From Nocardia huaxiensis (lineage in GTDB: Bacteria > Actinomycetota > Actinomycetes > Mycobacteriales > Mycobacteriaceae), in contig NZ_CP059399.1 in assembly GCF_013744875.1 (NCBI RefSeq), forward strand, positions 496,001-560,000: 64,000 nucleotides of DNA. The letters run 5' to 3'. This document shows, piece after piece, positions 1 through 8,384 of the stretch. The first letter of the stretch is position 1. The number at the start of each line of letters is the position of its first letter. Under the pieces are notes generated by a model. The model did not search any database and was not told the origin of the DNA. It saw only the letters and a list, made by a program, of their open reading frames with translations. The translations under genes and the position numbers were made by a program.

Positions 1-398
1 GCCGTGCACACCAGCACGACATCGACATTCGTCGCCAGAACTTGATTGGCGGACTTGGCCTTCGAATCCGAATGCCCCGACACGGCGGCCCGCACGATCG
101 CGGTCCGGCGCGGGAAGAGCTGCACCACAGTGCGATTGGCGTCGATGGCCACCCAGTCACCCGTGCACAGGCCGCTGATCTCGGAGTCCGAGCGCGGGCA
201 TTTGGCGCGGATCACCGCCGCCGACAGCCGACTCTGATAGTCGGCTGTCGGCAGTGGTGCGGCGACATCGCATTCGCTGCGATCCATCCGGATCACGCGA
301 GCAGGAATATGCGAATCACCGAGCAGGGGAAGGTATTCGGCCGCTACGGCGGAGTTCCAGCCGTAGGGAGCGAGCAGGTCGAAATCGACCAGAGACAT
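1..398 (-). CDS. rsgA: Ribosome small-subunit-dependent GTPase A, 5' part (runs off the window)
   Basis: Only the N-terminal ~132 residues are present; the gene continues past the left edge. RsgA is a circularly permuted GTPase that releases maturation factors late in 30S assembly. The visible part matches the actinobacterial N-terminal OB-fold region: YGWNSAVAAEY near residues 12-22, PARVIRMDRSECDV, GDWVAID, and QLFPRRTAIVRAA leading to the start of the GTPase domain (VLATNVDVVLVCT). The start ATG at 396-398 follows AAAGGA at SD distance on the minus strand. A 25-codon ORF lies just upstream. The G1/G3 motifs are outside the window, so the call rests on the N-terminal signature. Confidence 0.82.
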   Translation of the reverse strand, partial: MSLVDFDLLAPYGWNSAVAAEYLPLLGDSHIPARVIRMDRSECDVAAPLPTADYQSRLSAAVIRAKCPRSDSEISGLCTGDWVAIDANRTVVQLFPRRTAIVRAAVSGHSDSKAKSANQVLATNVDVVLVCT

Positions 399-439
399 GA
401 TGGAAGAGTCCTTTGTCGGGCCGAGCCCGTCTCAGGGAC

Positions 440-517
440 TCAGCGCAGGAAGTTCGAGGTGGATGGACGCGGCGCGAAAACTCGCGCGGACACGACAATC
501 CGCAGGTTCTTCAACAC
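440..517 (-). CDS. Possible 25-residue leader/small peptide upstream of rsgA
   Basis: A short ORF on the rsgA strand starts with GTG at 515-517 and ends with TGA at 440-442. It is preceded by a very strong Shine-Dalgarno run (GAGGAGGTGGAGAC). It encodes a basic, hydrophobic peptide beginning MLKNLRIVVSARVF. About three quarters of third positions are G or C, as expected for a translated frame here. It ends 41 nt before the rsgA ATG, so coupling or a leader role is possible. I recognise no family; the RBS is the main support. Confidence 0.35.
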   Translation of the reverse strand: MLKNLRIVVSARVFAPRPSTSNFLR

Positions 518-575
518 GTCTCCACCTCCTCATCTCTCCCGGGACCGCCCGAGGGCCGTCGCTCCGAACAACAAC

Positions 576-604
576 GGCACCACCTTCTCAGGGAGGGCGG
601 TGCC
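576..604 (-). terminator. Hairpin after glfT1
   Basis: GGCACCACC and GGCGGTGCC form a 9-bp stem with one G-U pair just downstream of the glfT1 stop. There is no clear U-run, so termination is only presumed. Confidence 0.35.
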
Positions 605-626
605 GTCGCAACCTATTTAATTCGGC

Positions 627-1562
627 CTACTTCTTGGCGGCGTTCGCGTCCGGCTTGCGGAACTGTTCGCGCCGGCCCAGGCGCTGCAGCCGCAGCCATT
701 CGATGAAGCCGGCCGGGTCCTTCTGCTGTAGTAGGAAGAACCAGCCGAAGCGAGCCAGCTCCTGCGGCAACAGCTTCCGCATACCGGGCTGCGCCATCAG
801 ATAGCCGCGATTGCGGTAGGTGAAGTACCGCTTCACCGGATCGTCCGGGTACTGGGTGTGCATGCGCCCGCCGAGGATCGGCTTGAACTCCTCCGACCCG
901 TTCGGGTGCAGGTACGCGGTCTGCAGGCAGGTGCCGAACGGCAGGCCCGAACGCACCAGGCGGCGGTGTACTTCCACCTCGTCGCCGCGCACGAACAGCC
1001 GCAGGTCCGGCACGCCGATCACGTCGACGGCCTCCGCGGACACCAGTGCGCCATTGAACAGCGAGGCGATGCCGGGCAGGAAGTCCTCGTCGCCGAGTTC
1101 CGACCGCAGCCGCCGCCACACCACGCCGCGGCGCAGCGGGAAGGCCAGCCGGTCCGGATCGTCGATGTCGGCGACCACCGGCGACACCTCGACCAGCTGA
1201 TGCCGTTTGGCGCAATCGAACAGCGTGGCAAGCACTTCCGGGCCGTCGGGCCGGCCGTCGTCGTCGGCCAGCCACACCCAGTCCGCGCCCATGGTGAGCG
1301 CGTGCAGCATGCCGAGCGCGAAACCGCCCGCGCCGCCGAGATTGTGCTCGGAGCCGAGATAGGTGGTTTCCATGGGCTGCTGCTTGACCAGCTCGCCCAC
1401 CTCCGGCTCATTGCCGTTGTCCACCACGATGAGATGGTCGATGGGCCGCGTCTGCGAAGCCAGCACCTTCAGCGATTCGGCCAGCAGTTCACGGCGTTTA
1501 TGGGTGACGACGATCGCGACAATGCGCGCGTCGTCGCCGTAGTGCGGAGTGCTCTCGGTCAT
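627..1562 (-). CDS. glfT1: Galactofuranosyltransferase GlfT1 (Rv3782-type)
   Basis: GlfT1 adds the first galactofuranose residues to the polyprenyl-linked disaccharide primer of arabinogalactan, on the cytoplasmic face of the membrane. The 311-residue protein is a GT2-fold enzyme: IVAIVVTHKRRELL near residues 14-27, VVDNG near 46-50, and DWVWLADDDG with the DDD nucleotide-sugar/metal motif at 100-102. LFVRGDEVEVHRR and the HPNGSEEFKP region follow and are typical of GlfT1. It is the last gene of wzm-wzt-glfT1; its ATG overlaps the wzt stop by 4 nt (ATGA), implying translational coupling. The partners, which export lipid-linked galactan, support the assignment strongly. Confidence 0.9.
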   Translation of the reverse strand: MTESTPHYGDDARIVAIVVTHKRRELLAESLKVLASQTRPIDHLIVVDNGNEPEVGELVKQQPMETTYLGSEHNLGGAGGFALGMLHALTMGADWVWLADDDGRPDGPEVLATLFDCAKRHQLVEVSPVVADIDDPDRLAFPLRRGVVWRRLRSELGDEDFLPGIASLFNGALVSAEAVDVIGVPDLRLFVRGDEVEVHRRLVRSGLPFGTCLQTAYLHPNGSEEFKPILGGRMHTQYPDDPVKRYFTYRNRGYLMAQPGMRKLLPQELARFGWFFLLQQKDPAGFIEWLRLQRLGRREQFRKPDANAAKK

Positions 1563-2380
1563 GCGGGGTTCCGTTCCGGTTCCTTCTCACGTTCCAGATC
1601 CCGCAGCACCTGCGCCACGTGATCACCCGCCTCCGGGCCCTCGTAGGCTCGCACGACCTCCTCGATGCCGCCGTGCATGCGCACCCGGCCGTGGTCGATC
1701 CACAGGGCCGAATCGCACAGCTGCGCGAGGAATTCGTTGGAATGGCTGGCGAACACCAGAATGCCCGATCGAGACACCAATTCCTGCAAACGAATCCGTG
1801 CCTTTTTCATGAATTCCGCGTCGACCGCGCCGATGCCCTCGTCCAGCAGCAGGATCTCGGGGTCGATGGAGGTGACCACACCCATGGCCAGGCGCACCCG
1901 CATACCGGTCGAGTAGGTGCGCAGCGGCATCGCCAAATATTCACCCAGCTCGGTGAATTCGGCGATCTCGTCGATTTTGGCGAGCATCTGCTTGCGGGTC
2001 TGTCCGAGGAACAGTCCGCGAATGATGATGTTGTCGTAGCCGGAGATCTCCGGGTCCATGCCGACGCCGAGATCGAACACCGGTGCGACGCGCCCGCGAA
2101 TGCGCGTGCTGCCGCGCGTGGGTTCGTAGATTCCCGAAAGCAGCCGCAGCAGCGTGGATTTGCCCGCGCCATTGTGGCCGACGAGTCCGATCCGGTCGCC
2201 TTCCTGCAGCGACAGGTTGATCTCGCGCAGCGCCTCCACGACCACCACATCGGACTGATTGCGTCCGATGGCGCCGCCCGCCTTGCCGAGAAACGCCTTC
2301 TTCAACGATCGCGATTTCGCGTCGAAGATCGGGAATTCCACCCAAGCGTCCTGGGCTTCGATACTCACATGCTCGGTCAT
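1559..2380 (-). CDS. wzt: Galactan ABC exporter, ATP-binding subunit Wzt (Rv3781-type)
   Basis: This 273-residue cytoplasmic ATPase powers flipping of lipid-linked galactan across the plasma membrane with Wzm. Visible motifs are Walker A GHNGAGKST near residues 68-76, Q-loop/IRG region, the polysaccharide-exporter signature YSTGMRVRLAM near 155-165, and Walker B ILLLDEGIGAVD near 178-189 followed by the H-loop in FASHS. It lacks the C-terminal carbohydrate-binding extension of O-antigen Wzt proteins, as in mycobacteria. It begins 7 nt after wzm and overlaps glfT1 by 4 nt. In M. tuberculosis the glfT1 homologue lies between wzt and wzm, so the order differs here. Confidence 0.9.
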   Translation of the reverse strand: MTEHVSIEAQDAWVEFPIFDAKSRSLKKAFLGKAGGAIGRNQSDVVVVEALREINLSLQEGDRIGLVGHNGAGKSTLLRLLSGIYEPTRGSTRIRGRVAPVFDLGVGMDPEISGYDNIIIRGLFLGQTRKQMLAKIDEIAEFTELGEYLAMPLRTYSTGMRVRLAMGVVTSIDPEILLLDEGIGAVDAEFMKKARIRLQELVSRSGILVFASHSNEFLAQLCDSALWIDHGRVRMHGGIEEVVRAYEGPEAGDHVAQVLRDLEREKEPERNPA

Positions 2381-2387
2381 ATCGCCT

Positions 2388-3281
2388 CTACACCCAGTAT
2401 GGGACGCGGGAACGGAACTGCTTCATGGCCAGGATCGCGACCGCCCAGCCGACCACGGTGATGGCCAGCACGATCACCCAGCTGCGCAGCGCGATGGGAT
2501 CGCCGAGCAGGGGTGCGCGCACGATCTCCAGGTAGTGGAAGGTCGGCACCAGCTCGACCAGCTTCGCCCGCTCGCTCACCGCGCCGCCCTGATCGTGCAG
2601 TGCCTTGGTGCTCCACATGACCGGGGTGAGCACGAACAGCATGAGCGTGGTGCTGGACAGGATCGGCGCGAGATCCCGGTACCGGGTGCTGAAGATGCCG
2701 AACGCGATCGACACCCACATGGCGTTGGCGAACAGCAGCAGAATGCCCGGAATCGCCAGCAGCACCGTGAAACTCAGGTGTTTCCACACCCCGAACGCCG
2801 CCAGCATGACGACGTAGATCGCCATGTTGTGCAGGAAGAACAGGAACTGCCGCCACACCAGGCGGTACACGTGCACGCTCAATGCCGACGGCAGCTGTTT
2901 GATCAGGCCCTCGTTGGCGATGAACACATCCGAGCCCTCGAGGATGCTGGCCGAGATGACGCCCCACACGATCAGGCCGACCGTCACGTACGGGAGGTAG
3001 TCGGTCAGCGGCTGATCGAGCAGCGTCGCGTAGAGGACGCCCATCGCCGCCGCCTGCAATCCGGTGGCGATGGTGATCCAGAACGGCCCGAGCACGGACC
3101 GCCGATACCGCTGCTTGATGTCCTGCCACCCGAGCGATAGCCACAGCTCACGCTGGCTGAACCCGTCGCGGAAGTCCTTCCACGCACGACGGAAAGTCTG
3201 GGAGTCCGACACTAGTGGCACCGGAGCGTCATCCGGTCGCACTTCGGCCGTGGCCGAGTCGGGAGGGGCAGCAGCAGGCAC
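2388..3281 (-). CDS. wzm: Galactan ABC exporter, permease subunit Wzm (Rv3783-type)
   Basis: A 297-residue integral membrane protein of the ABC-2 polysaccharide-export family. About six hydrophobic segments follow a cytoplasmic N-terminus with the family signature LWLSLGWQDIKQRYRRSVLG, typical of Wzm/RfbA permeases just before TM1. With Wzt it exports polyprenyl-linked galactan for arabinogalactan assembly. It is the first gene of the operon. The start is GTG at 3279-3281; on the minus strand TAGGGT (3289-3294) lies 7 nt upstream with no Shine-Dalgarno, indicating a leaderless operon mRNA. Confidence 0.88.
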   Translation of the reverse strand: MPAAAPPDSATAEVRPDDAPVPLVSDSQTFRRAWKDFRDGFSQRELWLSLGWQDIKQRYRRSVLGPFWITIATGLQAAAMGVLYATLLDQPLTDYLPYVTVGLIVWGVISASILEGSDVFIANEGLIKQLPSALSVHVYRLVWRQFLFFLHNMAIYVVMLAAFGVWKHLSFTVLLAIPGILLLFANAMWVSIAFGIFSTRYRDLAPILSSTTLMLFVLTPVMWSTKALHDQGGAVSERAKLVELVPTFHYLEIVRAPLLGDPIALRSWVIVLAITVVGWAVAILAMKQFRSRVPYWV

Positions 3282-3374
3282 GGACCCGACCCTATCTAAT
3301 AGCCGAGCCGTTGCGGCAGGAACCTGCCGCCAACCCGGGCGTAAGCGCGCCGGGATGACGGAGGTGTGGCGACT

Positions 3375-3971
3375 TCAGAGGTATTGACCGCTGCCGGACG
3401 ACCCGCCCGGCTGGCGCGGATCGATATGGCTCGCGCCCGGCGGGAGGGCCTGGCGCATCTGCTCGAGTTGGGCGCGCGCCGCCATCTGCTGCGCGAACAG
3501 GGCGGTCTGGATGCCGTGGAAGAGGCCCTCCAGCCAGCCGACGAGCTGGGCCTGGGCGATGCGCAGTTCCGCGTCGGAGGGAATGGTCTCCTCGCTGAAG
3601 GGGAGCGCGAGGCGTTCCAACTCTTCACGAAGTTCGGGTGCGAGTCCCTGTTCGAGCTCACGAATGGAGGTGCGGTGTATTTCCCGCAATCGTGTACGGC
3701 TGGCGTCGTCGAGCGGTGCGTGCCGGACCTCTTCGAGCAGCTGTTTGATCATGGTGCCGATACGCATGACCTTCGCGGGCTGCTCCACCATATCGGCGAG
3801 CGATTCTTCCTTTTCGCCTGATTCACCCGAATTTTCCTCGCCGACAACCTGTCCGGTGAGTGCGATCGGCTCATCGGCGCCACCCGCCTGTGCCCCAGCG
3901 GGAATGATCAGCGGCTTACCTTCGGGTCCGATCACGACAATGGATTCCGGTGCCCCATCCGATTGCGTCAT
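3375..3971 (-). CDS. bpa: Bacterial proteasome activator Bpa/PafE
   Basis: Bpa forms dodecameric rings that dock on the 20S proteasome and open its gate independently of ATP, helping degrade unfolded and some regulatory proteins. The 198-residue protein has a variable acidic N-terminus, the conserved helical core (LADMVEQPAKVMRIGTM near residue 60, then LVGWLEGLFHGIQTALFAQ) and ends in GQYL, the proteasome-docking motif needed for gate opening. An in-frame ATG-ATG pair four codons upstream (3978-3983) would add MMVY, and the start is not decided. It lies between the galactan operon and the next gene, as does Rv3780. Confidence 0.93.
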   Translation of the reverse strand: MTQSDGAPESIVVIGPEGKPLIIPAGAQAGGADEPIALTGQVVGEENSGESGEKEESLADMVEQPAKVMRIGTMIKQLLEEVRHAPLDDASRTRLREIHRTSIRELEQGLAPELREELERLALPFSEETIPSDAELRIAQAQLVGWLEGLFHGIQTALFAQQMAARAQLEQMRQALPPGASHIDPRQPGGSSGSGQYL

Positions 3972-4034
3972 GTACACCATCATGTCTCACAGCCAGCGTT
4001 ACGCGCGCTCGGCCGCTGCCTTAGAGTGGCCCAC

Positions 4035-5240
4035 ATGACTTACGACGTCGCAAGGGTGCGGGGCCTCATACCGTCCCTGGGCGACGGCTGGATCCATCTC
4101 GACCCGCAAGCGGGCATGCTGGTCCCGGATTCGGTATCACGGGCCGTTTCAACAGGTTTCCGTACTTCCGCCTTCTCGCACACCAATCGGCACGGCGCCG
4201 CCAAGCGCTCGGCCGCGATCCTGGAGGCCGCTCGCGAGGCGGTCGCCGATCTGGTCGGTGGCGATCCGGCGGGCGTGGTACTGGGCCCGGACCGAGCGGT
4301 ACTGCTGGCCTGGCTGGCCGAATCGCTGAGTTCCCGGTTGGGGCTGGGCACCGGGATCGTGCTGTCGCGCCTGGATGACGAAGCCAATGTCGCGCCGTGG
4401 CTACGGATCGCGAATCGCTATGGCGCACACGTGCGCTGGGCGGAAGTGGAGATCGAGACCTGCGAAATGCCGGCCTGGCAGTTCGAGGAACTCATCGGTC
4501 CCACCGCCCGGCTGGTCGCCTTGACCGCCGCGTCCCCGATCGTCGGCTCCGCGCCGGCGGTGCGAGTCGCCGCGGACCGGGTGCACGAGGTCGGCGGTTT
4601 ACTGGTCGCCGACTGCTTCGGCGCCGCGCCGTACGCGCTCATCGACATCGACGAACTCAATGCCGATGTGATCGCGCTGAGCGCACCCGCCTGGGGCGGG
4701 CCGCAGATCGGCGCGCTGGTCTTCCGCGATCCCGCGTTCCTGGACCGGATCCCGTCCATGTCGCTGAACCCCTACGCCAAGGGGGCGGAACGCCTGGAGG
4801 TCGGCGGCCACCAGTACGCGCTGCTGGCCGGGCTCACCACCTCGATCGACTACCTGGCCGGACTCGACGAACGCGCCACCGGCACCCGCCGCGAACGCCT
4901 CGAGGTCTCGATCACCTCGTTGCAGGACTACCACGATCAGCTCTTCGAGCACCTCATGTCGGTCCTCGACACCATCCCCAACCTGACCGTCATCGGCCGC
5001 GCCTCCACCCGCATCCCGACCGTCAGCTTCACCATCTCCGGAATGCAGGCCGAGAAGGTCTCGGCCAAACTGGCCGACGCCCGCATCGGCACGCTGAGCG
5101 GATCGCACGGCGGCAGCCGCCTGCTCGACGCGCTCGGCGTGAACGACGAGGGCGGCGCGGTCACCATCGGACTCGCGCCCTACACAACCAAATTCGAGAT
5201 CGACCAGCTGGGCCGGGCGCTCGCCGCGCTCGACTCCTAG
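4035..5240 (+). CDS. Cysteine-desulfurase-fold protein lacking the PLP lysine (Rv3778c-type)
   Basis: A 401-residue class V aminotransferase-fold protein. The fold is clear: IHLDPQAGMLVPDSV at the N-terminus, a VADCFGAAPY stretch where family members have the PLP-pyridine Asp, and WGGPQIGALVF where NifS/SufS proteins have the loop after the Schiff-base lysine. That loop reads ALSAPAWGGP, with no lysine at the expected SGHK position, so ordinary desulfurase chemistry is unlikely. Its role is unknown. TAGAGT at 4022-4027 sits 7 nt before the ATG, consistent with a leaderless mRNA. Its TAG stop shares a CTAG palindrome with the convergent oxidoreductase. Confidence 0.82.
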   Translation: MTYDVARVRGLIPSLGDGWIHLDPQAGMLVPDSVSRAVSTGFRTSAFSHTNRHGAAKRSAAILEAAREAVADLVGGDPAGVVLGPDRAVLLAWLAESLSSRLGLGTGIVLSRLDDEANVAPWLRIANRYGAHVRWAEVEIETCEMPAWQFEELIGPTARLVALTAASPIVGSAPAVRVAADRVHEVGGLLVADCFGAAPYALIDIDELNADVIALSAPAWGGPQIGALVFRDPAFLDRIPSMSLNPYAKGAERLEVGGHQYALLAGLTTSIDYLAGLDERATGTRRERLEVSITSLQDYHDQLFEHLMSVLDTIPNLTVIGRASTRIPTVSFTISGMQAEKVSAKLADARIGTLSGSHGGSRLLDALGVNDEGGAVTIGLAPYTTKFEIDQLGRALAALDS

Positions 5241-6223
5241 TCGATCCGCAGCACCACCTTGCCGACCGTCTCGGGGGCGTCGAGCAGTTCGTGCGCCTTC
5301 GAGACGTCGGTGATCGGCAGATCCGCCGAGATCACCGGCTGCACCGTGCCATCGGAGATGAGCGGCCACACGTGCCGCCGCAGCTCGGTGATGATCGCGG
5401 CCTTCGACCCCGGCCCGTGCTCCGGACGCCGGCGCAGGTTGGTGGCGTGGATGGACCCCCGCTTGGCAAGCAGCGCAGCCAGATTCAGCTCCGCCTTCAC
5501 CCCGCCCTGCATGCCGATGATCACCAGGTGCCCGTCCTCGGCGAGCGCCTCCACATTCCGCTCCAGGTACTTCGCGCCCATATTGTCGAGAATGATGTCC
5601 ACACCCGGATATTCGCTGTGCAGCGTGGTGACGAAATCGTGCTCCCGGTAATTGATCAGCACGGTCGCGCCCAATTCATGGCATCGGTCCAGTTTGTACT
5701 GGGAACCGGCGGTCACCGCGACCCGCGCACCCAGCACCCGCGCGATCTGAATGGCATGTGTCCCGATGCCGCTGCCGCCGCCGTGAATCAACAGCAACTG
5801 CCCGCTGTGCAACCCCGCCGTCATCACCAGATTCGACCAGACCGTGGCCGCCACCTCCGGCAACCCCGCAGCCTGCACCTCGCTGATCCCCTCCGGAATC
5901 GGCAGCACCTGCGACTCCGGCACCACCACCCGCTCCGCGTAACCGCCACCGGACAGCAGCGCGCACACTCGGTCGCCCGGCCGCCAATCCCGCACTCCGG
6001 CACCGACTTCCGCCACCACACCCGCGCATTCGAGCCCGAGCGTCGTGCTCGCCCCCGGCGGCGGAGGATAGAACCCCAGCCGTTGCAGCAGGTCCGCGCG
6101 GTTCACCCCGGCCGCCGCCACCTCGATCACCACTTCACCCGGTCCGGGCGCGGGCAGGTCCGCGACCTGCTCCCACCGCATGACCTCGGGCCCGCCGAAA
6201 CCGTCGAGTGTCACCGCATACAT
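5237..6223 (-). CDS. NAD(P)H-quinone oxidoreductase, zinc-independent MDR family (Rv3777-type)
   Basis: A 328-residue medium-chain dehydrogenase/reductase of the quinone oxidoreductase/PIG3 type. It has the N-terminal GroES-like domain (GEVVIEVAAAGVNRADLLQR, LGLECAGVVAEVG) and a Rossmann domain with HGGGSGIGTHAIQIAR as dinucleotide-binding loop, then GATVLINYREHDF. No structural or catalytic zinc ligands are visible, in line with this subfamily. Likely reaction: NADPH-dependent reduction of quinones or enones. The ATG at 6221-6223 has TACGCT (6231-6236 on the plus axis) 7 nt upstream, suggesting a leaderless transcript; a longer in-frame start at 6250 is less likely. Confidence 0.88.
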   Translation of the reverse strand: MYAVTLDGFGGPEVMRWEQVADLPAPGPGEVVIEVAAAGVNRADLLQRLGFYPPPPGASTTLGLECAGVVAEVGAGVRDWRPGDRVCALLSGGGYAERVVVPESQVLPIPEGISEVQAAGLPEVAATVWSNLVMTAGLHSGQLLLIHGGGSGIGTHAIQIARVLGARVAVTAGSQYKLDRCHELGATVLINYREHDFVTTLHSEYPGVDIILDNMGAKYLERNVEALAEDGHLVIIGMQGGVKAELNLAALLAKRGSIHATNLRRRPEHGPGSKAAIITELRRHVWPLISDGTVQPVISADLPITDVSKAHELLDAPETVGKVVLRID

Positions 6224-6382
6224 GAAAACGAGCGTACGTCCGCACCACACCGATTACTGTTGCCGACGGGGTGGACCATGCGTTTTGCCCACGGGCTCCC
6301 AAGGGTGAATAACAGCCAGGGCACAGCATCCTGTCAGCTTTCCCGGCAATGGTGGAGGGCGGACACGAGAAAGGACTTTCCG

Positions 6383-6511
6383 ATGATCGGTATCGTGATC
6401 ACTCTGGCCGCCCTGAGCATCATGACAGTCATGGCCGTTTCCGGTTCGGTGGCCGCCCACTCTCCGCGCACGCTGGTGCGGGTTCGCGCCACGGATTCGC
6501 GTCGCCGCTGA
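6383..6511 (+). CDS. Small single-pass membrane peptide, 42 aa
   Basis: A short ORF preceded by GAGAAAGGA at good spacing. It encodes one hydrophobic segment (IGIVITLAALSIMTVMAV, residues 2-19) and a basic tail ending in RRR, giving a predicted inner-membrane peptide with a positively charged C-terminal side. It stands alone between divergent and codirectional genes. I recognise no family. Confidence 0.5.
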   Translation: MIGIVITLAALSIMTVMAVSGSVAAHSPRTLVRVRATDSRRR

Positions 6512-6618
6512 ATCTCCCGGCGCGGCGATTCGGTCGCTGGAGATTTTCCGGATAATTCGACGGCAGAAAGAAATCCGTCTCCCTCCGCGCCCGCGTCGCA
6601 GCCATTAGCGTCAGAGGG

Positions 6619-7794
6619 ATGAGCAGTTTCGCCGACTTCCAGAACGAGATCTATCTCAGCGGGCTCGCGGGCGCCGTGCCCTCGCTGCCGATGACGGCGG
6701 CGGGACTGGAAGCTCGGGCGCGGGAAGTGCTGGAACCGGCGGCCTACGCGTATGTGGCGGGCAGCGCGTCGGCGGAGCGGACCGCCACCGCCAATGTCAC
6801 CGCTTTCGAGAAGTATCGGCTGCTGCCGCGCGTGCTGCGCGGCACGAGTGCGCCGGGCGCACGGGATCTTTCGGTCGAAATCCTCGGAACGCGGTTCGCG
6901 GCGCCGATTCTCACCGCGCCGGTCGGCGTGCTCGGGCTGCTGCACGAACGCGGCGAAACGGTCATCGCGGAGGTGACGCGGGAACTCGGCATCGGGATGG
7001 TGCTGTCCACCGCCGCCTCCTCCACCATCGAGGAGGTCGGTGCGGCGGCGGGGGACTGGTGGTATCAGCTGTACTGGCCCAGCGACACCGAACTCGCGCG
7101 CTCGTTCGTGGAGCGCGCCGAAAAGTCCGGGGCCAAGGCCATTGTCGTCACCGCCGACACCCCGAGCCTGGGTTGGCGGCCCCGCGATCTGCAACTCGGG
7201 CATCTGCCGTTCCTCCAGGGCAAGGGCATCGCCAACTACCTGTCCGATCCGGTGTTCCGCGCCAAACTCCCCTCCCCGCCCGAGGAGAGCGAGGACGCCA
7301 TGCGCATGGCCGTCCTCACCTGGATCGGGCTGTTCGGCAATCACGACCTGCGGCCCGCAGACATTGCGCGCCTGCGGGATTGGACCGATCTGCCCATCGC
7401 GGTGAAGGGCGTGCTGCATCCCGACGACGCCCGCCAGGTGGTCGACGCGGGCGCGGACGCGGTGATCGTGAGCAATCACGGCGGCCGCCAGGTCGACGGC
7501 TCCGTCGCCGCCCTCGACGCCCTGCCCACCATCGTGGCCACCGTCGGCGACCGCGCCGAAGTCCTCTTCGACTCCGGCGTCCGCACCGGCTCCGACGTCA
7601 TGATCGCCCTGTCCCTCGGCGCGAAAGCCGTCCTCTACGGCCGCCCCTGGGTATACGGCCTCGGCCTCGCCGGCCGCGACGGCGCCCGCCACGCCCTGCG
7701 CACCCTGCTCGCGGATTTCGATGCCTCCATGGGGCTTTCGGGTTGCAGCGGGGTAGCCGACCTGGCCCGCACCATGCTCTCCTCCTTCCGCTGA
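6619..7794 (+). CDS. Lactate 2-monooxygenase-like FMN alpha-hydroxy-acid oxidase
   Basis: A 391-residue TIM-barrel FMN enzyme of the L-lactate dehydrogenase/oxidase/monooxygenase family; length and sequence are close to mycobacterial lactate 2-monooxygenase (about 394 aa). Recognisable: ENEIYLSGL at the N-terminus, PILTAPVGVLGL, WRPRDLQLGHLPF, AVKGVLHPDDA, and the active-site SNHGGRQVDG with catalytic His and substrate-binding Arg near residues 290-297. The C-terminal phosphate-binding DSGVRTGSDV and GRPWVYGL are intact. It would oxidise a 2-hydroxy acid; the product depends on whether H2O2 escapes. TAGCGT at 6606-6611 lies 7 nt before the ATG. A MarR regulator follows. Confidence 0.85.
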   Translation: MSSFADFQNEIYLSGLAGAVPSLPMTAAGLEARAREVLEPAAYAYVAGSASAERTATANVTAFEKYRLLPRVLRGTSAPGARDLSVEILGTRFAAPILTAPVGVLGLLHERGETVIAEVTRELGIGMVLSTAASSTIEEVGAAAGDWWYQLYWPSDTELARSFVERAEKSGAKAIVVTADTPSLGWRPRDLQLGHLPFLQGKGIANYLSDPVFRAKLPSPPEESEDAMRMAVLTWIGLFGNHDLRPADIARLRDWTDLPIAVKGVLHPDDARQVVDAGADAVIVSNHGGRQVDGSVAALDALPTIVATVGDRAEVLFDSGVRTGSDVMIALSLGAKAVLYGRPWVYGLGLAGRDGARHALRTLLADFDASMGLSGCSGVADLARTMLSSFR

Positions 7795-7858
7795 AGCGAA
7801 GGAAGCGGTTTCGCTGCTCGCCCGGGTCCGGCGCGCCGGTTTGGTTAGAATGCGAATT

Positions 7859-8350
7859 GTGGCTGCCGACCCTGGGCACCGCATCGCGGCAGAACCGAGG
7901 TGGCTCACCCCGGAACAGCAACGCGCCTGGCGGGCATATATGGACGGTTCGCAACGCCTCATGGCCGACCTCAACCGGCAACTGCAGCGCGACGCCGACC
8001 TCACCTTCGCCGACTACCGCATCCTCGTGAAACTGTCCGAGGCGCCGGGCCGTTCGCTGCGCATGAGCGACCTCGCCGACGGCGTGCTCTCCTCCCGCAG
8101 CCGCCTCACCCACCAGATCCGCCGCATGGAAGCCCAGCACATGGTGCGCCGCACCGCCTGCGAGGACGACGGCCGCGGCGTCATCGCGCAACTCACCGAG
8201 GAGGGCATGCGCCGACTACGCGCCGCCGCCCCCGGGCATGTCGCCGCCGTGCGCCGCTTCTTCGTGGACCTGCTCACCCCGGCCCAGCTCGCCGCCGTCG
8301 CCGCCGCCCTGGAACTGGTGAATCAGGCGGGGGACTACCGCTCCGAGTAA
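7859..8350 (+). CDS. MarR-family transcriptional regulator
   Basis: A 163-residue winged-helix regulator. The central domain reads LTFADYRILVKLSEAPGRSL, then MSDLADGVLSSRSRLTHQIR (recognition helix region) and a wing with EDDGRGVIAQLTEEG, the usual MarR pattern. The start is GTG 7859 because a perfect TAGAAT hexamer (7846-7851) lies 7 nt upstream, which makes the in-frame ATG at 7850 and TTG at 7841 unlikely (ATG 7850 would overlap the -10). It follows the lactate-monooxygenase-like gene and could regulate it or itself; no operator was identified. Confidence 0.88.
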   Translation: MAADPGHRIAAEPRWLTPEQQRAWRAYMDGSQRLMADLNRQLQRDADLTFADYRILVKLSEAPGRSLRMSDLADGVLSSRSRLTHQIRRMEAQHMVRRTACEDDGRGVIAQLTEEGMRRLRAAAPGHVAAVRRFFVDLLTPAQLAAVAAALELVNQAGDYRSE

Positions 8351-8384
8351 ACCCGTGCACGGCATCGGTTAACATCGGATTCCT

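Noticed and set aside
4397..6382. Long plus-strand frame preceding the small membrane peptide
   Set aside because: Overlaps two intact genes in other frames and has shadow composition; only its last 42 codons have an RBS and a sensible protein.
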